This document shows, in pieces, positions 18,156-27,690 of a DNA stretch of 64,000 nt. The stretch is taken from the NCBI RefSeq assembly GCF_021012875.1, contig NZ_JAJMZJ010000001.1, forward strand, positions 248,001-312,000, given 5' to 3'. Source of the stretch: Peptoniphilus sp. KCTC 25270. Its GTDB lineage: Bacteria; Bacillota; Clostridia; Tissierellales; Peptoniphilaceae. Both the position numbers and the translations under genes were made by a program. The notes under the pieces were generated by a model. The model did not search any database. It saw only the letters and a program-made list of their open reading frames with translations, and had not been told where the DNA came from. Positions within the stretch are counted from its first letter, which is position 1, and each line of letters opens with the position of its first letter.

Positions 18156-18187
18156 TAAATCCTTCTTCTTTTCAGGAGAAGGATTTA
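18156..18187 (+). other. Stem-loop between flavodiiron and CoA-transferase genes
   Basis: An 11-bp perfect stem (TAAATCCTTCT with AGAAGGATTTA) and a ten-base loop. It lacks a T run on the plus strand, so it is more likely an mRNA processing or stabilising hairpin, or a weak terminator. Confidence 0.4.
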
Positions 18188-18222
18188 GCCTTGAAGAAAT
18201 AAATTTGAATGGAGGAAATATT

Positions 18223-18891
18223 TTGAAAAAAGTAAAGAAGATAGAAGATGTTCTTGAATTAGTAAACAGTGGCGATACTGTAATGATCGGTGGTTTCTTA
18301 ACTTGTGGTGGACCAAATAAAATCATCACTCATTTGTTAGAAAACAAAGATTTAAAAGATTTAACCATTATTGCCAACGATACAGGATTTGATTCAACAC
18401 CTGGTATTGGCCAATTGGTTGTGAAAAAATGCTGTAAAAAAATTGTAGCTTCTCACGTTGGTACAAACAAAGAAACAGGGCGTCAAATGTCTGAAAATGA
18501 AACAGAAGTTGTTTTGACTCCTCAAGGAACTTTGGCTGAACAAATTCGTGCAGGAGGATTCGGTCTTGGTGGTGTATTGACTCCAACCGGCGTAGGAATT
18601 GCTGAAATTGAAGAAGGAAAAGACATTGTTGAAGTAGATGGAAAAAAATTCTTATTGGAAAAACCATTGAAAGCAGACGTTGCGATTTTGAATGCTTACA
18701 AAGTAGATACTTACGGAAATATGGAATTCAAAGGCTCTACTCGCAACTTTAATATGTTAATGGCTTACGCAGCAGATACTGTAATTGTTGAAGCGGATAA
18801 CTTGGTAGAAGTAGGGGAAATTGATCCTAATCATGTAAATATTCCAGGTCTTGTAGTTGATGTAATCATCGACGGAAAAGAATTAGCATAA
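18223..18891 (+). CDS. ctfA: CoA transferase subunit A
   Basis: Alpha subunit of a two-subunit 3-oxoacid or butyrate-acetoacetate-type CoA transferase that moves CoA between acids in fermentation. The 222-residue protein has the GGF-x-CGGPN segment (family SGFGLCGIP-like), a GQLV segment and the EQIRAGGFGLGGVLTPTGVG segment. It starts with TTG at 18223, seven bases after GGAGG; an upstream in-frame TTG at 18205 would precede that site. Subunit B follows 15 bases later. Without a linked pathway the substrate (butyrate, acetate or an amino-acid-derived acid) is undetermined. Confidence 0.9.
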   Translation: MKKVKKIEDVLELVNSGDTVMIGGFLTCGGPNKIITHLLENKDLKDLTIIANDTGFDSTPGIGQLVVKKCCKKIVASHVGTNKETGRQMSENETEVVLTPQGTLAEQIRAGGFGLGGVLTPTGVGIAEIEEGKDIVEVDGKKFLLEKPLKADVAILNAYKVDTYGNMEFKGSTRNFNMLMAYAADTVIVEADNLVEVGEIDPNHVNIPGLVVDVIIDGKELA

Positions 18892-18906
18892 GAAAGGGAG
18901 AGTGTA

Positions 18907-19545
18907 ATGGATAAACAACAAAGAAAAGAATATATTGCAAAACGTGTAGCGCAAGAATTAAAAGATGGCGATTTAGTAAACTTAGGTATTGGTTTACCAG
19001 CCATGGTAGCAGATTACATTCCTGAAGGAATGGAAGTTACATTGCAAGCAGAAATTGGTTATGCTGGTGCAGGTCCAACTCCTGAAACTCCAGATCCATA
19101 CATTGTAAATGCAGGTGGACAACCTTCTTCTGTATTGCCATTTGGTTCTTTCTTCGACTCTGCCACTTCTTTTGGTTTGATTCGTGGTGGACACGTAGAT
19201 ATGACTGTACTTGGTGCATTGCAAGTAGCTGAAAATGGGGACTTAGCAAACTATATGATTCCAGGAAAATTGGTTCCAGGAATGGGTGGAGCAATGGACT
19301 TAGTGTCTGGTGCAAAAAAAGTAATCGTTGCTATGGACCATACACAAAAAGGTGCACACAAAATCTTAGAAAAATGTACTTTGCCATTAACTGGTGCGAA
19401 ATGTGTAGATATGATCGTAACAGAAATGGGCGTTATGGAAGTAACAGACAAAGGTTTGGTATTAACAGAAATCAATCCAGAATTTACTTTCGAAGAAGTT
19501 CAAGAAGCAACAGGATGTACTCTAATTAAAGGGGAAAACCTATAA
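18907..19545 (+). CDS. ctfB: CoA transferase subunit B
   Basis: Beta subunit, 212 residues, which carries the glutamate that forms the covalent glutamyl-CoA intermediate. The usual S-E-N-G motif reads AEIG here: the glutamate (Glu49) is kept but Asn is Ile. Other landmarks are NLGIGLP, GAGPTPE and GGAMDLV. It follows ctfA by 15 bases with AGAAAGGGAG upstream. Codons are unusually uniform compared with neighbours, suggesting high expression. It ends at a strong bidirectional terminator. Confidence 0.92.
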   Translation: MDKQQRKEYIAKRVAQELKDGDLVNLGIGLPAMVADYIPEGMEVTLQAEIGYAGAGPTPETPDPYIVNAGGQPSSVLPFGSFFDSATSFGLIRGGHVDMTVLGALQVAENGDLANYMIPGKLVPGMGGAMDLVSGAKKVIVAMDHTQKGAHKILEKCTLPLTGAKCVDMIVTEMGVMEVTDKGLVLTEINPEFTFEEVQEATGCTLIKGENL

Positions 19546-19555
19546 GAAAAAAGTA

Positions 19556-19588
19556 AAAAGCACGCAAGCTAAGCTTGCGTGCTTTTTA
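19556..19588. terminator. Bidirectional terminator between ctfB and gor
   Basis: AAAAAGCACGCAAGC and its complement flank TAA and end in T runs on both strands, serving ctfB and the convergent reductase gene. Confidence 0.92.
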
Positions 19589-19604
19589 TTGGAAAAGATC
19601 AATG

Positions 19605-20951
19605 TTAGGACATAGTAACAACTTCTTCTGCGCCCGTTGGATGAATGGCAATAGTGGAATCGAAATCTTTTTTTGTCGCCCCCATTGTAATGGCTACAGC
19701 AAAGCCTTGTAGCATTTCATCGGTTCCTTCGCCAAATAAATGAAGTCCCACAATTTTTTCTTCTTCCCCAACGGTAACTAGCATCATTTTGTTGGTGATA
19801 CGGTGAGAAGTAGCCCCTGTAAACATATTTACAAAACTAGAAGTATAGGCTTTTACGGAATCCTTTCCGTATTTTTCCTCCGCTTCCTTTAGGGATAGTC
19901 CGATGGTTCCCATAGCAGGATGAGTAAATACGACAGTAGGAATAAGGCTGTAATCCATTTTTGCCTCTTTTTCTCCGTTGAATAAGCGATTGGATAACTT
20001 TCGGCCGGCCATAATGGCAACGGGTGTAAGAGGAGTTTTTCCATTGATATCTCCAACAGAATAAATTCCTTTCACATTGGTTTCTTCCCACTCGTTGGAA
20101 AGAATAAAACCTTTTTTATCTGTTTCTACTCCAGCGGCCTCCAAATTTAGGTTTTCAGAATTTGGTGTAATTCCTGTAGCGCATAAAATGCGATCAAAAA
20201 TCTCTGTATCTCCGTTATCTAAAGTCAACGTAAGTCCTTCTGTTGTTTTTTCTACTTTTGTTGGAGATACACCTGTATGGAATTGAATTCCACTTTTTTC
20301 CATCTCTTCCATAACGGCATCAATAATAAAATCTTCAAATTTATGGAGAGGTTTATCTTTTCGTATATAGAAATGGGTTTCCACTCCTAAAGCGTTTAAC
20401 AATCCAGAAATTTCTGTACCAATATATCCTCCGCCAATAACAGCTATTTTTTCAGGAAGGGTCTCCCAAGTAAAAAAAGTCTCAGAAGTATCCAAGAATT
20501 CTGCTCCAGGGATTGGAAGTAGATTTGGACGTGCTCCAGTAGCAATGGTAATATGGTTGGCGGAAAATTTTTCTCCATTGACTTCCACTGTATGGGAATC
20601 AACAAATTTTGCTTCTCCTTCAATAACTTTTACGCCACGGGATTGAAATCCCTTTTCGTAAGCCTCTTTAGAGCGGCCTCTATAGGACTCCTGAGCCTTT
20701 TTCAAAGTTTGGAAATGAAAAGTAGGTTCTCCATTTTCAAATCCGTAATCCTTGGCAAAATGCTTAAAGATTTGGGCGATATGAGCTCCATTCCAATAAA
20801 CTTTTTTTGGAACGCATCCACGATTTACACAGGTTCCTCCAATGTCTTGTTTCTCAATGAGCAAAACTTTTTTTCCATATTGAGCAGCGCGATTGGCTGT
20901 TGCAATTCCACCACTGCCGCCACCAATAACAATATAATCAAATGTATTCAA
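19605..20951 (-). CDS. gor: Glutathione-reductase-like flavoprotein disulfide reductase
   Basis: A 448-residue FAD/NAD(P)H class I disulfide reductase. The redox-active cysteines are in GGTCVNRGCVPKK (near residue 42), the NAD(P) fold is GGGYIGTE, and the C-terminus HPTGAEEVVTM matches glutathione reductases (HPT-x-EE). It starts with TTG at 20951, nine bases after AAAGGAG. Length equals E. coli Gor (450). The true thiol substrate is uncertain, since no glutathione synthesis gene is seen here; glutaredoxins at 27460 and 32118 are candidate partners. Confidence 0.85.
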   Translation of the reverse strand: MNTFDYIVIGGGSGGIATANRAAQYGKKVLLIEKQDIGGTCVNRGCVPKKVYWNGAHIAQIFKHFAKDYGFENGEPTFHFQTLKKAQESYRGRSKEAYEKGFQSRGVKVIEGEAKFVDSHTVEVNGEKFSANHITIATGARPNLLPIPGAEFLDTSETFFTWETLPEKIAVIGGGYIGTEISGLLNALGVETHFYIRKDKPLHKFEDFIIDAVMEEMEKSGIQFHTGVSPTKVEKTTEGLTLTLDNGDTEIFDRILCATGITPNSENLNLEAAGVETDKKGFILSNEWEETNVKGIYSVGDINGKTPLTPVAIMAGRKLSNRLFNGEKEAKMDYSLIPTVVFTHPAMGTIGLSLKEAEEKYGKDSVKAYTSSFVNMFTGATSHRITNKMMLVTVGEEEKIVGLHLFGEGTDEMLQGFAVAITMGATKKDFDSTIAIHPTGAEEVVTMS

Positions 20952-21078
20952 GATTAGAATCTCCTTTCAGGACAATTATTTTCGTTTATTCTGTTAACTA
21001 TATACCCAATTCAAAAAAATGCGAACAAAAAAGAAACAGCCGAAGCTGTTCCTTTTCAAGTGCATTATTTGTAATGGT

Positions 21079-22464
21079 TTATTTTCTGTGTAATAGATGT
21101 TCATATTCTTCAGGACCCGTACGTTTTCTAGTGTCCTTAAAGAAGTCTTTAGACAAGGCAAGAACAACGCCAGACAATCCAATTACACCAATTAAGTTAG
21201 GAATTGCCATTAAGCCGTTTAATACATTGGCAACAGTCCATGCAACACCAAGGTCGATAGTACATCCAACAAATACCATGATGATATAAAGGATTCTGTA
21301 AGGCCAAGCAATTTTATCGCCGAAGAAATAACGAGCAGATGTTTCACCATAATATTCCCAACCAAGGATAGTAGAGAATGCGAACAAAGTAAGACCGATT
21401 GTTACAATGTAACGGCCAGGACCAAAGCCTCTAGAGAAAGCTTCAGCAACTAGAGTAGAGGCATCTGTAGAGTCGCCCAAAACACCAGAAGTTAAGACTA
21501 CCAATGCAGTCATAGTACAGATTACGATTGTATCAATAAATACTTCTGAGATACCCCAGATTCCTTGACGTACAGGGTGATCAGTAGTAGCAGAAGCATG
21601 AGCGATTGGGGAAGAACCCAAACCAGCTTCATTGGTAAATACACCACGACTAACACCGGCGCGGATGGTTTGCATTAATGTGAAACCAACAGCTCCCCCA
21701 GTAGCGGATTGAATATTGAAAGCGCCTTTGAAGATAGAAGCAAACGCATCTGGAATAGCACTTGCATGAACGACAATAACAACCAAAGAACCAATAATGT
21801 ATAAAGCAGCCATAAGAGGTACTAATTTTTCAGTAACTTTAGAGATAGATTGGATACCACCAACTACAACGATAGCTGTTAAAACGGCTAATATAATACC
21901 TACGATAACAGGATTGAAGCCGAAGTTTGCTTTTAATACGCCAGAAATTGAATTGGATTGTACAGAGTTTCCGATTCCGAATGTAGCAACAGCAGCGAAG
22001 AATGCGAAAGCTTTTGCTAACCATGGCAATTTCAAACCGCGGTCTATATAGTACATAGGTCCACCGGCATATTGTCCATCGGCTCTACGAATACGATAGG
22101 CGATAGCTAATGTTACTTCTGAGAATTTTGTAGCCATACCTAACAAAGCAGCTACCCACATCCAGAATACAGCACCAGGACCACCAGTAATAATCGCTAC
22201 AGATACCCCAACGATATTACCTGTACCTACAGTGGCAGCTAAGGCAGTTGATAAAGCTTGGAAAGGGGATACGCCGCCCTCTTCAATTTCAGATTTATCA
22301 AACATTTTACCTAGAGTATTTTTAAGTATATAACCTAATCTTCTAAATTGGATACCAGTAAGTCTAGTAGTTAAAATAATTCCGGCACCAACAAGCAAAA
22401 TTAAAATAGGTGGACCCCAAAGAAACGTGTCAATGGCAGTCATAAGATTTGTAAATTGTTGCAT
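21079..22464 (-). CDS. Alanine/glycine:cation symporter (AGCS family)
   Basis: A 461-residue membrane protein with about ten hydrophobic segments, typical of sodium-coupled alanine/glycine symporters. The family signature is visible as LSTALAATVGTGNIVGV near residue 70, GGPMYYIDRG near residue 145, and TNEAGLGSSPIAHA near residue 290. It likely imports alanine or glycine with Na+, consistent with amino-acid use. GGAGG lies upstream of the ATG. No close partners share its strand. Confidence 0.92.
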   Translation of the reverse strand: MQQFTNLMTAIDTFLWGPPILILLVGAGIILTTRLTGIQFRRLGYILKNTLGKMFDKSEIEEGGVSPFQALSTALAATVGTGNIVGVSVAIITGGPGAVFWMWVAALLGMATKFSEVTLAIAYRIRRADGQYAGGPMYYIDRGLKLPWLAKAFAFFAAVATFGIGNSVQSNSISGVLKANFGFNPVIVGIILAVLTAIVVVGGIQSISKVTEKLVPLMAALYIIGSLVVIVVHASAIPDAFASIFKGAFNIQSATGGAVGFTLMQTIRAGVSRGVFTNEAGLGSSPIAHASATTDHPVRQGIWGISEVFIDTIVICTMTALVVLTSGVLGDSTDASTLVAEAFSRGFGPGRYIVTIGLTLFAFSTILGWEYYGETSARYFFGDKIAWPYRILYIIMVFVGCTIDLGVAWTVANVLNGLMAIPNLIGVIGLSGVVLALSKDFFKDTRKRTGPEEYEHLLHRK

Positions 22465-22779
22465 AATTTACCTCCTTAGTGATTAAAAATAGCTTGCATA
22501 ATATACTGTACAAATAATTCATTATACTAACTATCAACAGTATATCATGATAGAATTGTGAAAGAAATAGAATTTAGATGGAACTTCAACAAAGTAAAGA
22601 AATGAACAATGGATTTATATAAGAAGAGTTTTTTCTGTATTTTTCGGGGAAAGAAAGGTTTTCATGAAAAATAATAATCAAACAATAGGCAACTGAACTA
22701 CCTTAAAATGTGAAATAATTGTTTATCTCATGAAAAATAGAACGATTTCCTACCTATTTACTGAATCTATCTCTCGCAA
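22465..22779. other. Divergent intergenic region
   Basis: AT-rich spacer between the minus-strand symporter and metG. It contains a TATAAT on the minus strand near 22520 that may serve the symporter, but no clear -35 was found. No open reading frame or RNA fold stands out. Confidence 0.4.
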
Positions 22780-22808
22780 TTGCAATGGGGAACAGGAAAA
22801 GGTATAAT
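22780..22808 (+). promoter_or_regulatory. Promoter of the metG operon
   Basis: TTGCAA at 22780-22785 and TATAAT at 22803-22808 with a 17-base spacer. The leader of about 75 bases carries two small hairpins: GGCAT/ATGCC near 22834-22848 and GCGTAT/ATGCGC just before the ribosome-binding site. Confidence 0.7.
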
Positions 22809-22889
22809 TATAGGCAGTAAATCATTCTCGGATGGCATCCTATATGCCGTCATATTTCCGCGTATCATATATGCGCACAGGAGGAACAA

Positions 22890-24860
22890 ATGACAAAAAA
22901 ATTCTATTTAACAACGCCAATTTATTACCCAAGTGATAATTTACACATTGGTCATACTTATTGTACGGTGGCTGCAGATGCCATTAAACGTTTCAAAACT
23001 CTTCAAGGGTACGAAGTACAGTTTGTTACAGGTACTGATGAACATGGACAAAAAATCCAAGAAAAAGCACAAGAAATTGGGTTAGAACCAAAGGAATACG
23101 TAGATCGTATTGTGGCAGACACAAGAAAACTATGGGATACTTTGGATATTAACTTTGATACTTTTGTTCGTTCAACCGATGAAGATCACGAAAAAAACGT
23201 ACAAGATTTGTTTATGAAATTGTACGAAAAAGACGAGATTTATAAAGGGGAATACGAAGGATATTACTGTACACCTTGTGAATCGTTTTGGGCAGAATCT
23301 CAATTGTTAGAAGGACATGCTTGTCCAGATTGTGGACGGGAAACAAAGCTTTCAAAAGAGGAAAGTTATTTCTTCCGTTTGTCAAAATATCGTGATCGTT
23401 TGTTGCAATATTATGAAGATCATCCAGAATTTATTCAACCAGCCTATAGAAAAAGTGAAATGATCAATAGCTTTTTGAAAGATGGGTTACAAGATTTATC
23501 CGTAACTCGTTCTTCTTTCAAATGGGGCGTTCCCGTTCCTTTTGATGATGAACACATTGTGTATGTTTGGATTGATGCTTTGTCTTGCTATTTAACTGGA
23601 ATCGGTTTGGGAACAGACGAAGAAAAGTTCAAAGAATATTGGCCAGCAGATGTGCATTTGGTTGGAAAGGAAATTATGCGTTTCCATACAATTATTTGGC
23701 CAGCTTTGTTAATGGCTTTGGATATTCCATTGCCTAAGAAGGTATTTGGTCATGGATGGATTTTATTTGATGAAGATAAAATGAGTAAGTCCAAAGGGAA
23801 CATCATATATCCAGATCCAATTATTGAATTGTATGGCGTAGATGCTTTGAAATATTTCCTTTTAAGAGAATTTTCTTTTGGTCATGACGGAAGCTTTAAT
23901 GTAACAAGTTTTATTAAGCGTCTAAACTCTGACTTAGCCAATGATTTAGGAAATTTAGTTAGCCGTACGGTTTCTATGCTTGAAAAATATAGTGACGGCG
24001 TGATTCTTCAACCAGGTGAGTCTACGGATTTAGATAAAGAACTACAAGCTATGGCGACTAATATTTGGAAAGAAAATGAAGAGGCCATGGAAAACTATCA
24101 ATTTAGTGTTGTGCTAGATGATATTTGGAAATTGGTTCGTAGAACGAATAAATATGTGGATGAAAATGAACCTTGGATTTTAGCGAAAGAAGAAGATTCT
24201 ACTCGATTGAATACCGTATTGTATCATTTGGCTGAATCTTTGCGTATTGTTTCTATTTTGCTTTCTCCTTTCATGCCTCATACGGCTCTTGAAATTCGCG
24301 ATCAATTGGGCGTAAAAACAGAAATTGATTGGGAAGATGCAAAAGTTTGGGGTAAGCTAGAAGTTGGTTCAAAAGTAGAGAAAAAAGGCATTATTTTCCC
24401 ACGTTTGGATGTGGAAGAAGAAGCCGAAAGACTTTGGGCAAGCAATCAAGCATTAATTGACGAGCGTTTGGCGGCAAAGGCTGAATTGGCAAAATCTATG
24501 GGATTGGTTGAAGAAGGGCAAGAAGAGTTCAAAGAAGAAATTAGCATTGATGATTTCGCAAAAATGGACATTCGTGTTGCTGTAATTGAGTCTGTAGAAG
24601 ATCATCCAAACGCAGATCGTTTATATGTTTTGAAGATTAAAATGGGATCTGAAAAACGAGTAATTTGTTCTGGAATTAAAGAGAATTATACAAAAGAAGA
24701 ATTAGTAGGCAAGAAAATTTTGGTTTTGGCCAATTTGAAACCTGTGAAATTACGCGGGGTAGAATCTCAAGGTATGTTGTTGGCTGCAGAAGACGCAGAA
24801 GGAAAATTGAGCTTGGCTACGACAATGGAAGAAGTATTGGATAACGCAAAAATTAGTTAG
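22890..24860 (+). CDS. metG: Methionyl-tRNA synthetase
   Basis: Charges tRNA-Met. The 656-residue protein has the HIGH motif as HIGHTYC (residues 21-24 HIGH), TGTDEHGQK, a cysteine pair of pairs (CTPC near 127 and CPDC near 147) for zinc, and KMSKSKGN near residue 300. Residues from about 555 form a C-terminal tRNA-binding OB-fold domain (VIESVEDHPNADRLYVLK). Length and domains match the Firmicutes long form. AGGAGGA precedes the ATG. It leads the metG-tatD-rnmV-rsmA order common in Firmicutes. Confidence 0.97.
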   Translation: MTKKFYLTTPIYYPSDNLHIGHTYCTVAADAIKRFKTLQGYEVQFVTGTDEHGQKIQEKAQEIGLEPKEYVDRIVADTRKLWDTLDINFDTFVRSTDEDHEKNVQDLFMKLYEKDEIYKGEYEGYYCTPCESFWAESQLLEGHACPDCGRETKLSKEESYFFRLSKYRDRLLQYYEDHPEFIQPAYRKSEMINSFLKDGLQDLSVTRSSFKWGVPVPFDDEHIVYVWIDALSCYLTGIGLGTDEEKFKEYWPADVHLVGKEIMRFHTIIWPALLMALDIPLPKKVFGHGWILFDEDKMSKSKGNIIYPDPIIELYGVDALKYFLLREFSFGHDGSFNVTSFIKRLNSDLANDLGNLVSRTVSMLEKYSDGVILQPGESTDLDKELQAMATNIWKENEEAMENYQFSVVLDDIWKLVRRTNKYVDENEPWILAKEEDSTRLNTVLYHLAESLRIVSILLSPFMPHTALEIRDQLGVKTEIDWEDAKVWGKLEVGSKVEKKGIIFPRLDVEEEAERLWASNQALIDERLAAKAELAKSMGLVEEGQEEFKEEISIDDFAKMDIRVAVIESVEDHPNADRLYVLKIKMGSEKRVICSGIKENYTKEELVGKKILVLANLKPVKLRGVESQGMLLAAEDAEGKLSLATTMEEVLDNAKIS

Positions 24861-24868
24861 GAGCTCTT

Positions 24869-25642
24869 ATGATTGATTCACATGCACATTTGGATGACAA
24901 TCGATTCAAAAAAGACCAGGCACAGGTAATTAAAAATTTTGAAAAAAATGGGGTAGATTTGGTTGTAAATATTGGGGCGGATTTGGTTTCGAGTAAATCC
25001 TCTGTGTTTTTGGCAGAGAACAACGAACGAATTTATGCTACAGTAGGTGTCCATCCTCACGACGCAAAAAACTACAATCAAGATGTAGAAGATCAACTAG
25101 AAATGCTTTCTGGTCGAGAAAAAGTGGTTGCGATTGGAGAGATTGGGTTGGATTATTACTACGATTTTAGCCCAAGAGAAATTCAAAAAGAAGTATTTTG
25201 GAAACAGCTGGAATTGGCAAAACGCGTAAAAATGCCAGTGGTAATTCATAGTCGAGATGCAGATCAAGACACAATGGATATTTTGAAACAAGCAAAGAAA
25301 GAAAATCCAGATTTAATTTGCTTGATTCACTGTTATAGTGGCTCCGTTGAGATGATGCGAGAATATGTAAAAATGGGATTTTATATTGCATTAGGAGGAG
25401 CAACAACTTTCAAAAATGCAAAAACGCCGAAGAAGGTGGCTATGGAGGTTCCTATAGAAAATTTGTTATTGGAAACCGATAGTCCTTATATGACTCCGGA
25501 GCCAAATCGCGGAAAGAGAAATGAACCAAAATACGTTCGCCTAGTGGCAGAACAAATTGCCAATCTAAGAGGTATGGATGTTGAAGAGGTAATTTCTCTA
25601 ACGGATAAAAATACTTTGGATTTTTACGGTATTGCTCTATGA
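24869..25642 (+). CDS. tatD: TatD-family metal-dependent deoxyribonuclease
   Basis: A 257-residue TIM-barrel hydrolase with metal-binding motifs: DSHAHLDD at the N-terminus, GEIGLDYYYD near residue 92, VIHSRDA near 128, LIHCYSG near 152 and ETDSPYM near 205. TatD proteins are Mg-dependent 3'-5' exonucleases linked to DNA or RNA repair. It starts eight bases after metG with TTAGGAG upstream, and its stop overlaps rnmV (ATGA). Confidence 0.93.
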   Translation: MIDSHAHLDDNRFKKDQAQVIKNFEKNGVDLVVNIGADLVSSKSSVFLAENNERIYATVGVHPHDAKNYNQDVEDQLEMLSGREKVVAIGEIGLDYYYDFSPREIQKEVFWKQLELAKRVKMPVVIHSRDADQDTMDILKQAKKENPDLICLIHCYSGSVEMMREYVKMGFYIALGGATTFKNAKTPKKVAMEVPIENLLLETDSPYMTPEPNRGKRNEPKYVRLVAEQIANLRGMDVEEVISLTDKNTLDFYGIAL

Positions 25643-26178
25643 TTCGGGAAATTATTGTTGTAGAGGGAAAAGATGATATTTCCAAAGTAAAAGCCGCCCT
25701 TGATTGCGAGGTAATCGCAACGGGGGGCTTTGCTTTTGGGAAGCGTTTTTTGAACACATTGCGACAAATGGAAGAACGGCGAGGCGTCATCATTCTTACG
25801 GATCCAGACTATATGGGCAATCAAATTCGCAAGCGATTGGATGATGCATTGGATCATCCGAAACATGCTTTTTTGCCCCAGTCAAAAGCTAGGAAAAAAG
25901 ACAATATTGGAATTGAAAATGCAAAAATTGAGGATATTCGAGAAGCCATCTTAAAAGCAAAACCCAAAAAAATGGATTTTGTAGAAGAATTTACTCGTGC
26001 CGATTTGATTCGGTATGATTTAACGGGAAAAGAAGGTTCAACCGAACGAAGAAATCGCCTCAGTGACCGGTTGGGAATAGGTCATGGAAATGCAAAACAA
26101 TTTCTAAATCGTCTGAACCACTTTGGAATTACAAGGGAAGAGCTAGAAAAGATTTTAGAGGAGGTCTATCATGGATGA
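25639..26178 (+). CDS. rnmV: Ribonuclease M5
   Basis: Matures 5S rRNA precursors. The 179-residue protein is a Toprim enzyme with the glutamate motif IIVVEGKDD (residues 4-12) and the DPDYMGNQIRK motif near residue 54. It overlaps tatD by four bases (ATGA) and rsmA by eight. This pairing with rsmA is standard in Firmicutes. Confidence 0.95.
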   Translation: MIREIIVVEGKDDISKVKAALDCEVIATGGFAFGKRFLNTLRQMEERRGVIILTDPDYMGNQIRKRLDDALDHPKHAFLPQSKARKKDNIGIENAKIEDIREAILKAKPKKMDFVEEFTRADLIRYDLTGKEGSTERRNRLSDRLGIGHGNAKQFLNRLNHFGITREELEKILEEVYHG

Positions 26179-27064
26179 TTTACGTTTATACAGCCCACAG
26201 AAAATACGTCAAGTTGTTCAAGATGCAGGCTTTTCTTTTTCAAAATCTCTTGGACAAAATTTTTTAATCGATGGAAATATTCTTAGAAAAATCTCACAAT
26301 CGGCAGACTTAAAAGAAGGAGATTTGGTTCTAGAAATTGGTACAGGAATTGGTACCCTAACAGAAGAACTGGCTTTAAGTGGCGCAGATGTATTTTGTGT
26401 TGAGATCGATCGTTCTCTAGAGCCTATTTTACAAGAAACCCTTGCTCGTTTTGAAAACGTAGAAATTTTATTTCAAGATATTATGAAAACCAATTTAGCA
26501 GAAGAAATCCATTCTCGCTATGGAAGACGGCCCATAAAAGTGGTAGCCAATTTGCCCTATTATGTTACAACGCCTATTTTAATGAAGTTGTTCCGGGAAG
26601 ATTTAGAATTGGAATCCATTCATGTAATGGTTCAAAAAGAAATGGGAGAGCGGATATCAGCTCCTGTTGGAACCAAATCCTATGGATCGCTATCTGTTTA
26701 TATGCAGTTGCGCAGTAAAATTGAAAGAGTGGTAAACGTTCCAAGAACTTGCTTTATGCCTCAACCAAGAGTGGATAGTATCGTTATAGCCTTTCGAGAA
26801 ATTCGCTCGAATCCATCCATTGATTATGATCAATTGGAGAGGATTACTCGAGCCGCCTTTTCAAAACGAAGAAAAACCGTGCTAAACGCCCTCTCCTCCT
26901 ATGGTTTATCTGCTTCTAAAGAAGAGATTGCAGAAGCCTTAGAAAAGACGGGGATTCCTCTTACAAAACGAGCCGAACAAATTACGTTGGATGAATATAT
27001 TGTTTTGGGACAAAATTTCCCTAAATTAATAGGAGCCGAGGAAAATGAAGGACGAGAAAAGTAA
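26171..27064 (+). CDS. rsmA: 16S rRNA dimethyladenosine transferase
   Basis: Dimethylates two adjacent adenines in helix 45 of 16S rRNA using S-adenosylmethionine (KsgA). The 297-residue protein has the N-terminal SLGQNFLID, SAM motif LEIGTGIGTLT near residue 53, and the catalytic NLPYYVTTP near residue 125. A GAGGAGGT site lies at its start inside rnmV. The final 20 bases overlap the ArsR-type gene. Confidence 0.96.
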   Translation: MDDLRLYSPQKIRQVVQDAGFSFSKSLGQNFLIDGNILRKISQSADLKEGDLVLEIGTGIGTLTEELALSGADVFCVEIDRSLEPILQETLARFENVEILFQDIMKTNLAEEIHSRYGRRPIKVVANLPYYVTTPILMKLFREDLELESIHVMVQKEMGERISAPVGTKSYGSLSVYMQLRSKIERVVNVPRTCFMPQPRVDSIVIAFREIRSNPSIDYDQLERITRAAFSKRRKTVLNALSSYGLSASKEEIAEALEKTGIPLTKRAEQITLDEYIVLGQNFPKLIGAEENEGREK

Positions 27065-27395
27065 AAGAGTAGAAAAATCTATTGAATCCTTTGTAAATGA
27101 TTTGGAACAATTAGAGATTTTGGCTTCTCTTTTTAAGGCAATGGCCGATTCAACACGACTAAAAATAATATACGCCTTAAGCGTTTCAACCTTAAATGTA
27201 TCGGAACTCTCTCAAATGCTTGGGATGAGCCAAAGCTCCATCTCCCATCAGTTGCAATTGTTGCGAGAAAATCAGCTGATAAAATTTGAACGAGTGGGAC
27301 GGAATAACTACTATTCCCTTGATGATGAACATGTATTAAAATTGTTTGACAGCGGATTGGAACATACGCAACATAAATTAAAAGGCATCGATTAA
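27045..27395 (+). CDS. ArsR/SmtB-family regulator with alpha5 metal site
   Basis: A 116-residue winged-helix repressor. The DNA-recognition helix is SQMLGMSQSSISHQLQLLR (about residues 56-74). The last helix carries D94-x-H96-x10-H107-x2-H110, the same spacing as the alpha5 Zn(II)/Co(II) site of CzrA/SmtB. The alpha3 cysteine site is absent. I infer a zinc-type sensor that releases DNA when metal binds. It overlaps rsmA by 20 bases and no metal transporter is adjacent, so its target lies elsewhere or is the small glutaredoxin gene downstream. Confidence 0.88.
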   Translation: MKDEKSKRVEKSIESFVNDLEQLEILASLFKAMADSTRLKIIYALSVSTLNVSELSQMLGMSQSSISHQLQLLRENQLIKFERVGRNNYYSLDDEHVLKLFDSGLEHTQHKLKGID

Positions 27396-27459
27396 AAAAA
27401 GAATAAGAGGGTATATTAGTTTTGAATGAATGAACTTAGTTTTAAGGAGGATGAATAAA

Positions 27460-27690
27460 ATGGATAAAGCGATTATTTATACAAGCAACACTTGCCCTTA
27501 TTGCACAATGGCAAAGGATTATTTTGATAGCAAAAACGTAGAATATGTAGAAAAAAATGTTCAAACGGACGCAGTAGCTCGTGAAGAATTAATGAGCAAA
27601 GGATATACTGGTGTTCCAGTAATTGTGATTGGCGACGAAGAAATCGTTGGTTTTGACAAAGCTCGTTTGGATAAATTAATTAGTAAATAA
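27460..27690 (+). CDS. Glutaredoxin-family protein
   Basis: A 76-residue thioredoxin-fold protein with the redox motif CPYC at residues 11-14, the cis-proline TGVPV and a closing GFD segment. It resembles glutaredoxin or NrdH-type proteins that reduce protein disulfides. The ATG at 27460 is chosen because AAGGAGG ends at 27450; ATG at 27451 abuts the site. It lies 64 bases after the ArsR gene and ends at a terminator. Confidence 0.88.
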   Translation: MDKAIIYTSNTCPYCTMAKDYFDSKNVEYVEKNVQTDAVAREELMSKGYTGVPVIVIGDEEIVGFDKARLDKLISK

